The position numbers and the translations under genes were made by a program. The notes below the pieces were generated by a model. It was not told where the DNA came from and did no database searches. It saw only the letters and a list, made by a program, of their open reading frames with translations. This document shows positions 8,301 to 14,880 of a stretch of 15,302 bases of DNA, in pieces; positions within the stretch are counted from its first letter, which is position 1; every line of letters begins with the position of its first letter. The stretch is from Coemansia sp. RSA 922 (Eukaryota; Kickxellomycota; Kickxellomycetes; Kickxellales; Kickxellaceae). The stretch is from assembly GCA_027577415.1 (NCBI GenBank), contig JANBQS010000566.1, positions 1 through 15,302 of the forward strand, given 5' to 3'.

Positions 8301-9329
8301 GCTGTACCTTATCTGACTCTTGCCTTACAGGACCGGCTTCGCTCCTTTATGGAGTTGGTTTCAGCTGCTGCTCACCATCGCACCCGAACCCAGACATTGC
8401 CTCCACCGCCGCTCAACTCGGACACACGACTGCCGCTGTATAAGATTACACCGCACCTGGACGTAAAGAAGCAGCTGGCAGTGCTCGAGCGCGTTGATCA
8501 GATGCGCGAGCAAGCCAGGCAGCAGCAACTGACTGAGCGCGAACAGCGCAATATCTTGGACCGGCAGCAGCAGCAAGACGGCGAGGGCGACAATGCACAA
8601 GATTCTATGGCTCAGGCGTCCGAGTCGGCTCGCGAGGGCAGTGTGGATGTTACTGTAGCCGGCGGAGGCAGCGACGAGCACTTTGGCGGCGGCAGTGACA
8701 TGCCAAAGTCGGGCACCACGGCCAAGCGAGGCCGGAAGAAGGACGACAACTTTGTCGAAACGGCGGCATATACAATCAAGAACATGCCTGAGGACTTGCG
8801 TAACAAAATCAGCAACCAAACCGCGCTGCGGGCGGCTGGCGGGATTCGCAAGTCCTGGATGACACCCAGTGGCACGAGCGACTGGCTAAGTGGCACATCT
8901 ACTATGAAGGCCAGCTCACGCCCAGCTACTGGCGATCTGCTCTCTGGGTCTTTAGATGCTGATGGTACGTCAGGCAGGCGCGCCCCCAGCGGCAGCGGTC
9001 TTACGCCTTCCAATGGTTTTGGCGACGCGGGAAGCATTGCCCACGGCCACAAGCGCCATCGCTCGAGTCTGGGTACGGCCAGCGACTTTGAGGGTGCTGT
9101 TTCGGCGTCGCCGGGCCCTGATGTGTCAACATCGTCCTCTTTTGGTTCGCTGCGGCCACCGCCCCCACTGGCATCGCATCGCTCTACGTCGCTGACTACA
9201 CCGCTACTTGTGACGGTCCGTGACTGCCTTTTCTCGCTCGAGCGTGAGCGCCTGGGCAACGTCAGAGTAGGCCGCGGTGGCGGCGATCGCGTGCTGATCC
9301 GAGCCTATACGAAATATGTTCATGACTAG
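5328..9329 (+). CDS. TAF4: TFIID subunit TAF4
   Basis: TAF4 is a core TFIID subunit that pairs with TAF12 through a histone-like fold. The C-terminal TAF4 domain is clear: DVIGYTGVDLREESE (906-920), a histone-fold region with LVAKICKREHIKAVSADAVPYLTLALQDRLRSFMEL (975-1010), a conserved KKQLAVLERVDQMREQ helix (1047-1062), PEDLRNKISNQTALRAAGG (1154-1172), and the last helix with VRDCLFSLERER (1297-1308) near the C-terminus. The first 900 residues are mostly disordered and rich in Ser, Pro, Gly and Gln. They contain a seven-Gln tract (268-274), an RST-like ordered segment (about 404-472), another predicted helical island (609-690) and an NLS-like KAKKRAADSS/MKKQR block (731-755). The start at 5328 is the first ATG after an in-frame stop at 5280. 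It is followed in tandem by the YEATS2-type gene, 186 bases on. At 1333 residues it is longer than yeast Taf4 and closer to metazoan or plant sizes. Confidence 0.93.
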   Translation: MSNDRPPLSNADAPSVPASTDSTLMSFLNSISGASMGNNSAALSSHDMLDLSSILPVSGSHLQSTSNGGASNMITPLPLDADLDLIMRSLDDSVDVSKVSSEDIDKLLGSINVDFSANGGRSGASASASNVDPLASLGLDLGLNLSGPTSLPPNTLSIATSEPMFTMNPLTGVSNSGLSAADFPQAGFHVASMPASPGLSGISDHALQRTGSLSSSFGNTREDFSDSGSSQQSRSLQTQSQFQPSSARPPLGAPNMQAARRPPPNSTQQQQQQQRGMPNRPQMPVQHGGKPAPPRPSPNAAATGGQRPPRPTNPAQAARPAIRTRPPYNGSPASHSQQGSPSPAGSPHPESSPLQNRQARPAPPQSGLHSQDMHAQSQPRRPPPAGAIPGTNARPPQRPPVRPGPGVGGTDPSKWLASTMGALPTDQQERLAGLFRGLQTKTIDFQSFVRDAEAIMGPKFQDLLAIMRNQGGRPPMQQQRPPEFGRPHAATGAMLNSSQPTMMRPGQPMSTPATRPGMQQQQQHSSASASMAMSSQTPEGSRNMPMMHQLLSQNHQTAGSDSLGNMAGIGDILPLALSSALYQSGSTSSAGGQGATLGNMHGSIPGQALGNPFDTIIARWRQIILNPNIPGEQLAKLSMQLSTYGDQLVNPRGDLANIPDEAKSQQFAQISRLQALIAQRQFARGPASSVGAPASQPESRPESPMFDRRPQDPTKKPAPAKPIKDAGTPAKAKKRAADSSRSGSPAARAPMKKQRTGEDGGSDLDVEMQPTRPAYGAGSSRPLGSMPAHTAGGAMPLNGSRDMPGAYLNSGDSLAAPIARRGISRTSTAGTTGDASGSDGETSRPYGGPMGHARSDSKGKGSELASRERERIAPKELPRKFKDRREMERAGSSAGPNAGNISSIHDVIGYTGVDLREESEIILGNMVPQGAYQRTFASREAEGPLLSSRVVDGVEISHDRSLATHFANARVMEALVAKICKREHIKAVSADAVPYLTLALQDRLRSFMELVSAAAHHRTRTQTLPPPPLNSDTRLPLYKITPHLDVKKQLAVLERVDQMREQARQQQLTEREQRNILDRQQQQDGEGDNAQDSMAQASESAREGSVDVTVAGGGSDEHFGGGSDMPKSGTTAKRGRKKDDNFVETAAYTIKNMPEDLRNKISNQTALRAAGGIRKSWMTPSGTSDWLSGTSTMKASSRPATGDLLSGSLDADGTSGRRAPSGSGLTPSNGFGDAGSIAHGHKRHRSSLGTASDFEGAVSASPGPDVSTSSSFGSLRPPPPLASHRSTSLTTPLLVTVRDCLFSLERERLGNVRVGRGGGDRVLIRAYTKYVHD
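6129..6146 (+). repeat. (CAG)6 repeat encoding a Gln tract
   Basis: Six CAG units followed by CAA encode seven glutamines (residues 268-274) in the disordered part of TAF4. A second short Gln run (519-523) lies around 6882-6896. Confidence 0.85.
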
Positions 9330-9356
9330 AGCTGCTAGTCTGAGATCTGATCACCT

Positions 9357-9390
9357 CACTGGCCATAAAAGTTGCCAGTGCATTTTTTTT
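9357..9390 (+). terminator. Hairpin plus T-tract after TAF4
   Basis: A perfect 7-bp stem, CACTGGC (9357-9363) with GCCAGTG (9374-9380), closes a 10-base loop containing ATAAAA, a poly(A)-signal variant. It is followed by eight Ts at 9383-9390, 28-61 bases after the TAF4 stop. It may be a 3'-end processing element; a eukaryotic role is inferred. Confidence 0.35.
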
Positions 9391-9515
9391 CTCTCTAGCT
9401 TCCTTTTTGACGAACAAATTGAGCTTTTCTTGCATTTCACGACGTTGAATTTTATTTATATTCGTTGGGGGTTTTTTTAATCTTGTGCACGCACACGCTG
9501 TTAGTGTACTAGACA
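9391..9515 (+). promoter_or_regulatory. YEATS2-type gene promoter/leader
   Basis: The short TAF4-YEATS interval is rich in T and C on the coding strand (ctctctagcttccttttt, then tttatttatattcg and a run of seven Ts at about 9472-9478). This matches the pyrimidine-rich leaders of the other genes. The downstream gene therefore seems to have its own promoter despite the close spacing. Confidence 0.35.
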
Positions 9516-12482
9516 ATGTCGCTTGGAAACGACGAACGAGCCAGCAAAAGGCGGCGGCTGCGAGAGCTTGACGAGCACGCTAAAGCACGCGTTGAATGCA
9601 TTGTACGCGAGCAGTTGGACTTGGAGGTGTACCTGAAGCAGAAGGAGATCAATACTATCGCCGAGCGTCTTCGCCATAGTGAAGTGTTGCTAAGCGTGCT
9701 GAAGAGTGCGATCCAATCGCAGCAACATATGCACCCGTCTCTAGACGATGTAGCTGACGGGCTCATGAGCCATATGCGCAGACTAGCGATTGCCTCTGGC
9801 CACAGACAGGACTCTCCATTCCAGTGGCAGTCTCATGCTGACGGTGCTGTCCCTGCTCGCAAGCGCGGGCGTCCGCGTCGCAGCGCAGCTATGCCTGCAC
9901 GATACGCTAATGAGCACCCTAGAACGCTCTACGCGCAGCGTGGCGATGGCTCAACTGTCCGCATGGTATGTCCGTACTGCGGGCGAGACGACTTTGTTAG
10001 CTTGCAAGGCTTTATGAACCACGCTCGGCTGGACCACGACGCCCACTTTGCCAGCCATGAAGAGGCCATCAGCATTTGCGGTGTTGATGCCGACGTAGGC
10101 GGCGACCGAGATGACGAGCAGCCGGACTCTGACCAAAGCGCGGGCCAGCGCAAGACAGCAACAATAACACCGCGATACGACTCTCTTATGAACAAACTGA
10201 GTGACAATCAGCGCATGAGCGTGACAGACGCTCTAGACTATATAAACAAGCCAAAGGACGCGGAGCAAGGCAGCAGTGATGCTGAGAGCGACACTGACAC
10301 TGACAGTGTAGCGGCCTACTCCAAACATCGGGCTATAACGGGCGGGAATGCCACCGAAAATAATGTGCCGACTCTGCGCGCTCAAGATTCGCGCTTCCAC
10401 GTTGTACGCCGAGCGATATTTGGCAATACGTCGCAGTACATTGACTCGGCGAGGCGGCCAGCTGGGCATGAAAACAGCACTCACCGCTGGACGGCCTTTA
10501 TCCGCAACGCAGCGAATGAGCGCCCAGTCGACGAGTATATTCGCAAGGTGCGTGTGTTTTTGCATCCGTCATACCGCCCCGACGACATTGTTGACCTGGT
10601 CCCGCCTAAATTCGAGCTGAGTCGGTGGGGATGGGGCGAGTTCCCGGTGCGCCTTCAGGTGTTCTTTTGTGACAAGCGCAACAAGCCAGTCGAACTTGTA
10701 TATATGCTCAAATTGGACGATGCCTGCACTGGCGCCTGCGTGCCAGGAGCCGAAGTACCAATCGACTTTGAGCTGGATCGGCGTGGGTTGAGCTTGGGAG
10801 AGAGCTTGGCTGGGCAGCTAGATTCGGAGCCGACTGACTCTCTTATTTCCCCGCCTCCTGCCAACCCTGTGCTATGCGAGTTACTCAAGGCACTGTGCCG
10901 AACATACCCGCTAGTGCTCTCGGATGCACTCCCTGCCAACTGCCAGCCGCCCAAAGTCCCAGAGGCGATCTTGGAGCTTGTCCCTGCAGCCGTGACGGCG
11001 AGGTGGACGTGGGGCGTCGCTATGACCGCCGATATTTGGCGGAACGCGTGGCCCATAGGGAAGCGCTTATCGGCCGAGGCCAGCAGAAACCGCTGCTTGC
11101 TGTCAGTTATACATGCAGCTTTGGGTCGTCAGGATGGAGACGCTACGGCTGGCAATGTAGGTGCTGGTGATAACGCTGCCGACGCGAATACATCTAGTTT
11201 AAATACCAGGCTTGCGAGCATGGTCGCTGCTCTATGTAGTGCTAGTGCTGTTGAGCCCGAGGTAACCGAGTCGTTAACCGCGCGCATCTCGTCTTCTACT
11301 AGCGAGACATGCGAGGAGGCAATTGAGATGTTGCAGCTGTGGCGCAACGAGTACCGCGCCAATAGGACTATTCGCGCCGACCAACATCGCGGACTACAAG
11401 AGCGATCCTTCGCCTGGTCACTTCGGCGCTGGCTGCGACATAACGGGTTTGTTCCGCAACCTGTGCTAAGCGACCGAGAGAGGGCGGCGTGTGTGCCACC
11501 CACAGCTTGCGTACCAGGCCTGCTGCTGCCGGCAGTCGACGATTCATCTTGCCCTGAGCCCGTGCTAGCCAAGCACGAGTTTTTCTGTAGCGCATGCGGC
11601 ATGCTCTGTGTACTCAGAGAAAAGACTGATATCGAGGCGGCCAGCGTTGAAGGCTGTAGTGTCCCACCAGAGACCCTGTACTGCTGCAGTGAATGCAAGG
11701 CTGCAGGCACGTCTCAACTTACGACGGTTAGTCGAGTCAACGATGTCCTAGCAAAGCTTCCTCGAGGGTGGGACTTGGTCGATGACGAAAACGACGCCGA
11801 TGCACTACTCATGGTTGACGACGATGAGGCGTCCTACTCCATCGCAACACCAGCCAAAGCGCCCAAGTTCGAGGACATTGTCAGATCGCTAAGTCGATAT
11901 CACTTGCAGCAGCAGAATCGAGGAACGCTCGCTGTTGATTCAACTGCTGCCCTCGACAGCGCACCGGCGGATACCGACGTTACTGGGTCAGGAAACGGCG
12001 GTGGAGATAGTGTCAACGACAAGGTAGACGCTACTGACAAACCGGCGATCGACTGGGTGTGGTCTGCGATTCGACCCCTCGAGCTCACTTGCGCCCCAGC
12101 TTCTTGTTTTTCTGCAGATAGCGACATAAACGATGTTGGAGAGAGTACTGAACTCGCTGGCACATCAAGTGCCTTGGCTCAGCCAGCCGACAGTACAAAC
12201 GAGATGCCTAAGGAGGCCCTCGACCAGCGGTTGGTGGTGGGGCGACTCCTCGCTGACGTCACAAAGATGTTTCTACGTGACCTTGTTTCTGCGGCGGACC
12301 GGATCATGCGCAAGAACCGAGCCGCGTGTATTCCTGACAGTGAACCTGATGACCCGTTGGCCGATGCAGAAACTAAGCGCCGACTACTGATGCTCACTCC
12401 GCTACATGTCCTGGCCGCCGTAAAGCAGGATCCAGAGACATTCGACGTGTGCTCGAACGCGTTTCTGGCTGATGGGCTCTAA
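9516..12482 (+). CDS. YEATS2: YEATS2-type acyl-lysine reader with AHC1-like zinc finger
   Basis: The 988-residue nuclear protein is probably a subunit of an ATAC/ADA-like histone acetyltransferase complex. In order: basic KRRRLRE and a helix with VECIVREQLDLE (26-37) matching the YEATS2 N-terminus; an AT-hook core RKRGRPRR (115-122); a C2H2 finger C152-X2-C155-X13-H169-X4-H174 of the kind seen in Ahc1/YEATS fungal proteins; and the YEATS domain (about 290-427). The YEATS domain has FLHPSYRPDD and WGWGEFPVRLQVFF. H350, S352, Y353 and W373 occupy the acyl-lysine pocket positions of human YEATS2. Next come WPIGKR (512-517), SLRRWLRHNGF (635-645), a CxxC...CxxC zinc ribbon (C691, C694, C724, C727), DWVWSAIRPL (846-855), and a C-terminal histone-fold-like stretch (902-988). 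Start 9516 is the first ATG. Human YEATS2 reads acetylated H3K27 in ATAC; the same target here is inferred. Confidence 0.88.
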   Translation: MSLGNDERASKRRRLRELDEHAKARVECIVREQLDLEVYLKQKEINTIAERLRHSEVLLSVLKSAIQSQQHMHPSLDDVADGLMSHMRRLAIASGHRQDSPFQWQSHADGAVPARKRGRPRRSAAMPARYANEHPRTLYAQRGDGSTVRMVCPYCGRDDFVSLQGFMNHARLDHDAHFASHEEAISICGVDADVGGDRDDEQPDSDQSAGQRKTATITPRYDSLMNKLSDNQRMSVTDALDYINKPKDAEQGSSDAESDTDTDSVAAYSKHRAITGGNATENNVPTLRAQDSRFHVVRRAIFGNTSQYIDSARRPAGHENSTHRWTAFIRNAANERPVDEYIRKVRVFLHPSYRPDDIVDLVPPKFELSRWGWGEFPVRLQVFFCDKRNKPVELVYMLKLDDACTGACVPGAEVPIDFELDRRGLSLGESLAGQLDSEPTDSLISPPPANPVLCELLKALCRTYPLVLSDALPANCQPPKVPEAILELVPAAVTARWTWGVAMTADIWRNAWPIGKRLSAEASRNRCLLSVIHAALGRQDGDATAGNVGAGDNAADANTSSLNTRLASMVAALCSASAVEPEVTESLTARISSSTSETCEEAIEMLQLWRNEYRANRTIRADQHRGLQERSFAWSLRRWLRHNGFVPQPVLSDRERAACVPPTACVPGLLLPAVDDSSCPEPVLAKHEFFCSACGMLCVLREKTDIEAASVEGCSVPPETLYCCSECKAAGTSQLTTVSRVNDVLAKLPRGWDLVDDENDADALLMVDDDEASYSIATPAKAPKFEDIVRSLSRYHLQQQNRGTLAVDSTAALDSAPADTDVTGSGNGGGDSVNDKVDATDKPAIDWVWSAIRPLELTCAPASCFSADSDINDVGESTELAGTSSALAQPADSTNEMPKEALDQRLVVGRLLADVTKMFLRDLVSAADRIMRKNRAACIPDSEPDDPLADAETKRRLLMLTPLHVLAAVKQDPETFDVCSNAFLADGL

Positions 12483-13008
12483 TTCTGTCTTGGTCGTCGA
12501 CAATGAACGACGAATGCCTCCTTGATTACGTTTGCCTATCTGCCTTATGTGGTGCATTAGGATTTGTTTGGAAAAATGAGCGGTAATTGTCCCAATTCTG
12601 TAGATCATTTTCTCATGTCGTTTGCGCTGCCAAGCAGACCTGGGCTGCCTTGTCAGCATCCTTAATAGGACAAGGCACCTACTACGCACAAGCCAACCTT
12701 TTTGCTGTGGCTTCCTTGCTGGCTCCGAATATGGCTACAAACTCTGCAGGCCGCCTCATCCACGGATCTCGCGTTTTGTAAAGGAAAATCCGCACCACAG
12801 ATCCGCACCACGCGGTCGAAGGACTGAATGAGAACCAACACAGCTGTTGGCTTCTCGAAGATCGGTGCACACTTTGTTTTTCTTATTTTCTTGTACATTT
12901 TTGACTACTTTCGGAGTTTCAATACGCTTCTTTTTCTTTTACTGTTTTCTGCGCTCAGAGTATCTACTTGGTTTTAATATCTGTCGGGTACCAAGCCCAT
13001 TAAGTTTA
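12483..13008 (+). promoter_or_regulatory. YEATS gene 3' region and receptor promoter/leader
   Basis: No conserved gene is visible in these 526 bases. A small hairpin (TCGTCG 12494-12499 with CGACGA 12508-12513) sits just after the YEATS stop. A 13-base near-tandem direct repeat occurs at 12788-12813. CCAACA-CAGC-TGTTGG at 12835-12850 is a perfect 6-bp hairpin. A strongly T-rich tract runs from 12870 to 12960. The frame upstream of the receptor ATG is open for 54 codons but has no ATG. A separate 49-codon ORF (ATG 12828, stop 12975) overlaps the T-rich tract. Confidence 0.4.
12788..12813 (+). repeat. 13-bp tandem direct repeat
   Basis: ATCCGCACCAC occurs at 12788-12798 and again at 12801-12811, a 13-base period. 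It lies about 200 bases upstream of the receptor start and may be a paired factor site or a chance duplication. Confidence 0.6.
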
Positions 13009-14772
13009 ATGCCACTTGACGACGTGCCCAGCGCTGTGCCCAGTGATCAGGGACTATCCATTCGCCAAGCATGTATACTTTCGGTCCTGGGGGTCTACTG
13101 CGCGGTCACACTACTTACTACGTGCGCAATTGTTTATCGCCAAGCACGCTCGCGTGATACGCTCTTGATGAATCGTTCCGTACCTCTGGTTGTTGTCCAG
13201 GCAATAGCTGGGCTGATCGCTGGGGTGCTGAGCTTGGCTGGTTCGGCGCTGCGTGAGTACCCCTGCGCCTTAAAGCTGTGGGCCATTTACCCTGGCGTGG
13301 TACTCTGGCTCGCAACTATTACAGCGCGTGCGGTGCAAAGGTGCTTCTTGTTCCAAAGGCTTCCTGGCATGCTTGGTGCGAGGAATGTTGGTTTGATTGC
13401 CACGCCGAACAGCTCCACCAAAAGCGAGATCTCTTCGGCGAACAGCAGCCCACAGAGTAACCCTGCGCCGTATCGGCCTGACACAGGTCAAACACTTTAC
13501 ACGTGGTCAGAGTTTGGTCCTTTAGGCATGCGGTCCCAGTCCAGCCTGGTCCGACTACGTACGGGCTGCGGTGCGCCGGCTTACCAGACTCGATACGGAA
13601 AATATTTCGCCGACAACGTATTACTAGTGGTATTGGTGGTATTTGGCGTTTTATTGGGGATTGTGGCGCTAGCTATTACCACTCGGTCGCCAAGCTACAC
13701 GTTGCAAACATCTAATACTCACCCGGTCTGTCGCGATAGCGGATGGGAGTTGTGGCCCGCGTACGGCGCGGCTATAGTCTTCACAGGACTACTCTTCCCG
13801 GTGCTAATAATTTGGATGTGGTCTGTGCGAGACCCCTACGGAGCTCGCACGGACATCCTTGTCTGTATGGCCATAGCGCAAGTGGCCGTGGTTTTGTTTG
13901 TGCTCTGGCAAACTATTCTCGACAAAGTTAGGGAGCATGTGTCCGAGCTGCTTGTTGTGTGGCTGGCAGTTGCTGTGGGTCACATTTCCTCAGTCTGTTG
14001 GCCACTTCTACGCTCGGCAAGACACCAGCACCAGCTAGCTAACCAGCCGTCGCAGGCTGGTCTATGTAATTCGCACAAGGGGCCTCAGCTTCGACGCAGC
14101 CTGTACTTGCCGCTCTACGGCGAGTTTAACCGAATGATGGAGGACAACAGTCAGCGACACTTGTTTCTCTTGTATACCGCTCAAAACTACAGTACGTCGA
14201 TACCGGTGTTCCTCGATGACTTTCAGATGCTAAAGTACAAAACAATCGACGCCCTAAGGCAGGGAGTGCAGAGTCAATCGCCATCCGCCTGTAGCCAGCA
14301 TTCCACTGGTGCCAACGACGCTCCAGGCGCCGCCACTACCAGGCCTCTTGCACAGCTCGAGGAGGCTCGATCTCCGATTCAAATGCTGGCCAATGTTCGA
14401 AAGTCTCTCGAGGACCACTCTCTAGCAGCGGCGGCGGTGCCAGTGACCAAGGGCATATTTGAATCTGCCATGCTTGCGCTTCCGCCTTTATCGGTCGATC
14501 AGAACACGCGATTTCCTGAAGCCGTAAAGAGCTCGTTTGCCAGCTTTACCTATACCTACTTTTCGGCTGGGTCTTACATGTCGATCAACATCCCAAGGGA
14601 GGTCGTGGAGGACATTCAGAGCGCCATCGAGGAGAACAACGTCACTCTCTCTGTCTTGGACAAGGCCAAGGATGAGGTGCTGTTTTTGCTATGCACTGAC
14701 GTGTACTCAGGATACCGCAAGCGAGTGGAAGCGCGGAGTACCGTCTCGCGTGCTGCTAAGACAACATCGTAG
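13009..14772 (+). CDS. Seven-transmembrane receptor with C-terminal RGS domain
   Basis: The 587-residue membrane protein starts at 13009, the first in-frame ATG. Seven hydrophobic segments are clear at about 19-43, 56-80, 87-110, 203-223, 246-271, 281-304 and 313-334. Loop charges (YRQARSR after TM1, WSVRDPYGAR after TM5, RSARHQH after TM7) place the N-terminus outside and the C-terminus inside. C86 and C241 fall in the first two outer loops and could form the usual receptor disulphide. A 90-residue Ser-rich inner loop lies between TM3 and TM4. The cytoplasmic tail carries an RGS-like domain in two parts: 373-410 (FNRMMEDNSQRHLFLLYTAQ) and 503-573 (YFSAGSYMSINIP, then DKAKDEVLFLLCTDVYSGYRK), separated by a Ser/Ala-rich insert (about 418-500). 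Family members (fungal GprK-type, plant RGS1) act on G-alpha subunits. The ligand is unknown. It converges on the HAD gene. Confidence 0.82.
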   Translation: MPLDDVPSAVPSDQGLSIRQACILSVLGVYCAVTLLTTCAIVYRQARSRDTLLMNRSVPLVVVQAIAGLIAGVLSLAGSALREYPCALKLWAIYPGVVLWLATITARAVQRCFLFQRLPGMLGARNVGLIATPNSSTKSEISSANSSPQSNPAPYRPDTGQTLYTWSEFGPLGMRSQSSLVRLRTGCGAPAYQTRYGKYFADNVLLVVLVVFGVLLGIVALAITTRSPSYTLQTSNTHPVCRDSGWELWPAYGAAIVFTGLLFPVLIIWMWSVRDPYGARTDILVCMAIAQVAVVLFVLWQTILDKVREHVSELLVVWLAVAVGHISSVCWPLLRSARHQHQLANQPSQAGLCNSHKGPQLRRSLYLPLYGEFNRMMEDNSQRHLFLLYTAQNYSTSIPVFLDDFQMLKYKTIDALRQGVQSQSPSACSQHSTGANDAPGAATTRPLAQLEEARSPIQMLANVRKSLEDHSLAAAAVPVTKGIFESAMLALPPLSVDQNTRFPEAVKSSFASFTYTYFSAGSYMSINIPREVVEDIQSAIEENNVTLSVLDKAKDEVLFLLCTDVYSGYRKRVEARSTVSRAAKTTS

Positions 14773-14880
14773 CGCTCTTCTGGCTTATTCTAGGGATTCA
14801 TGGTTATCCCCGCTAGGCCAAGTGGCCTGCTGGGTGTTCATTGTGCAATAGGTAAAACATAGTACATACGACTCTAAGTG
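14773..14880. other. Convergent 3' interval
   Basis: The 108 bases between the stops of the receptor and the HAD gene contain no canonical AATAAA on either strand and no gene. Confidence 0.4.

Noticed and set aside
8612..9259. 215-codon minus-strand ORF antisense to TAF4 (also those at 5300-5986 and 11129-11710)
   Set aside because: These are shadow frames created by Ser/Ala/Gly-rich coding sequence, with no recognisable domains.
12494..12513. 6-bp-stem hairpin just after the YEATS gene stop
   Set aside because: The stem is short and has no T-tract; it is likely chance. It is mentioned only in the interval description.
12847..13008. N-terminal extension of the receptor frame with hydrophobic, signal-like sequence
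   Set aside because: The extension starts at TTG and has no ATG. It is T-rich leader sequence, and seven membrane segments are complete without it.
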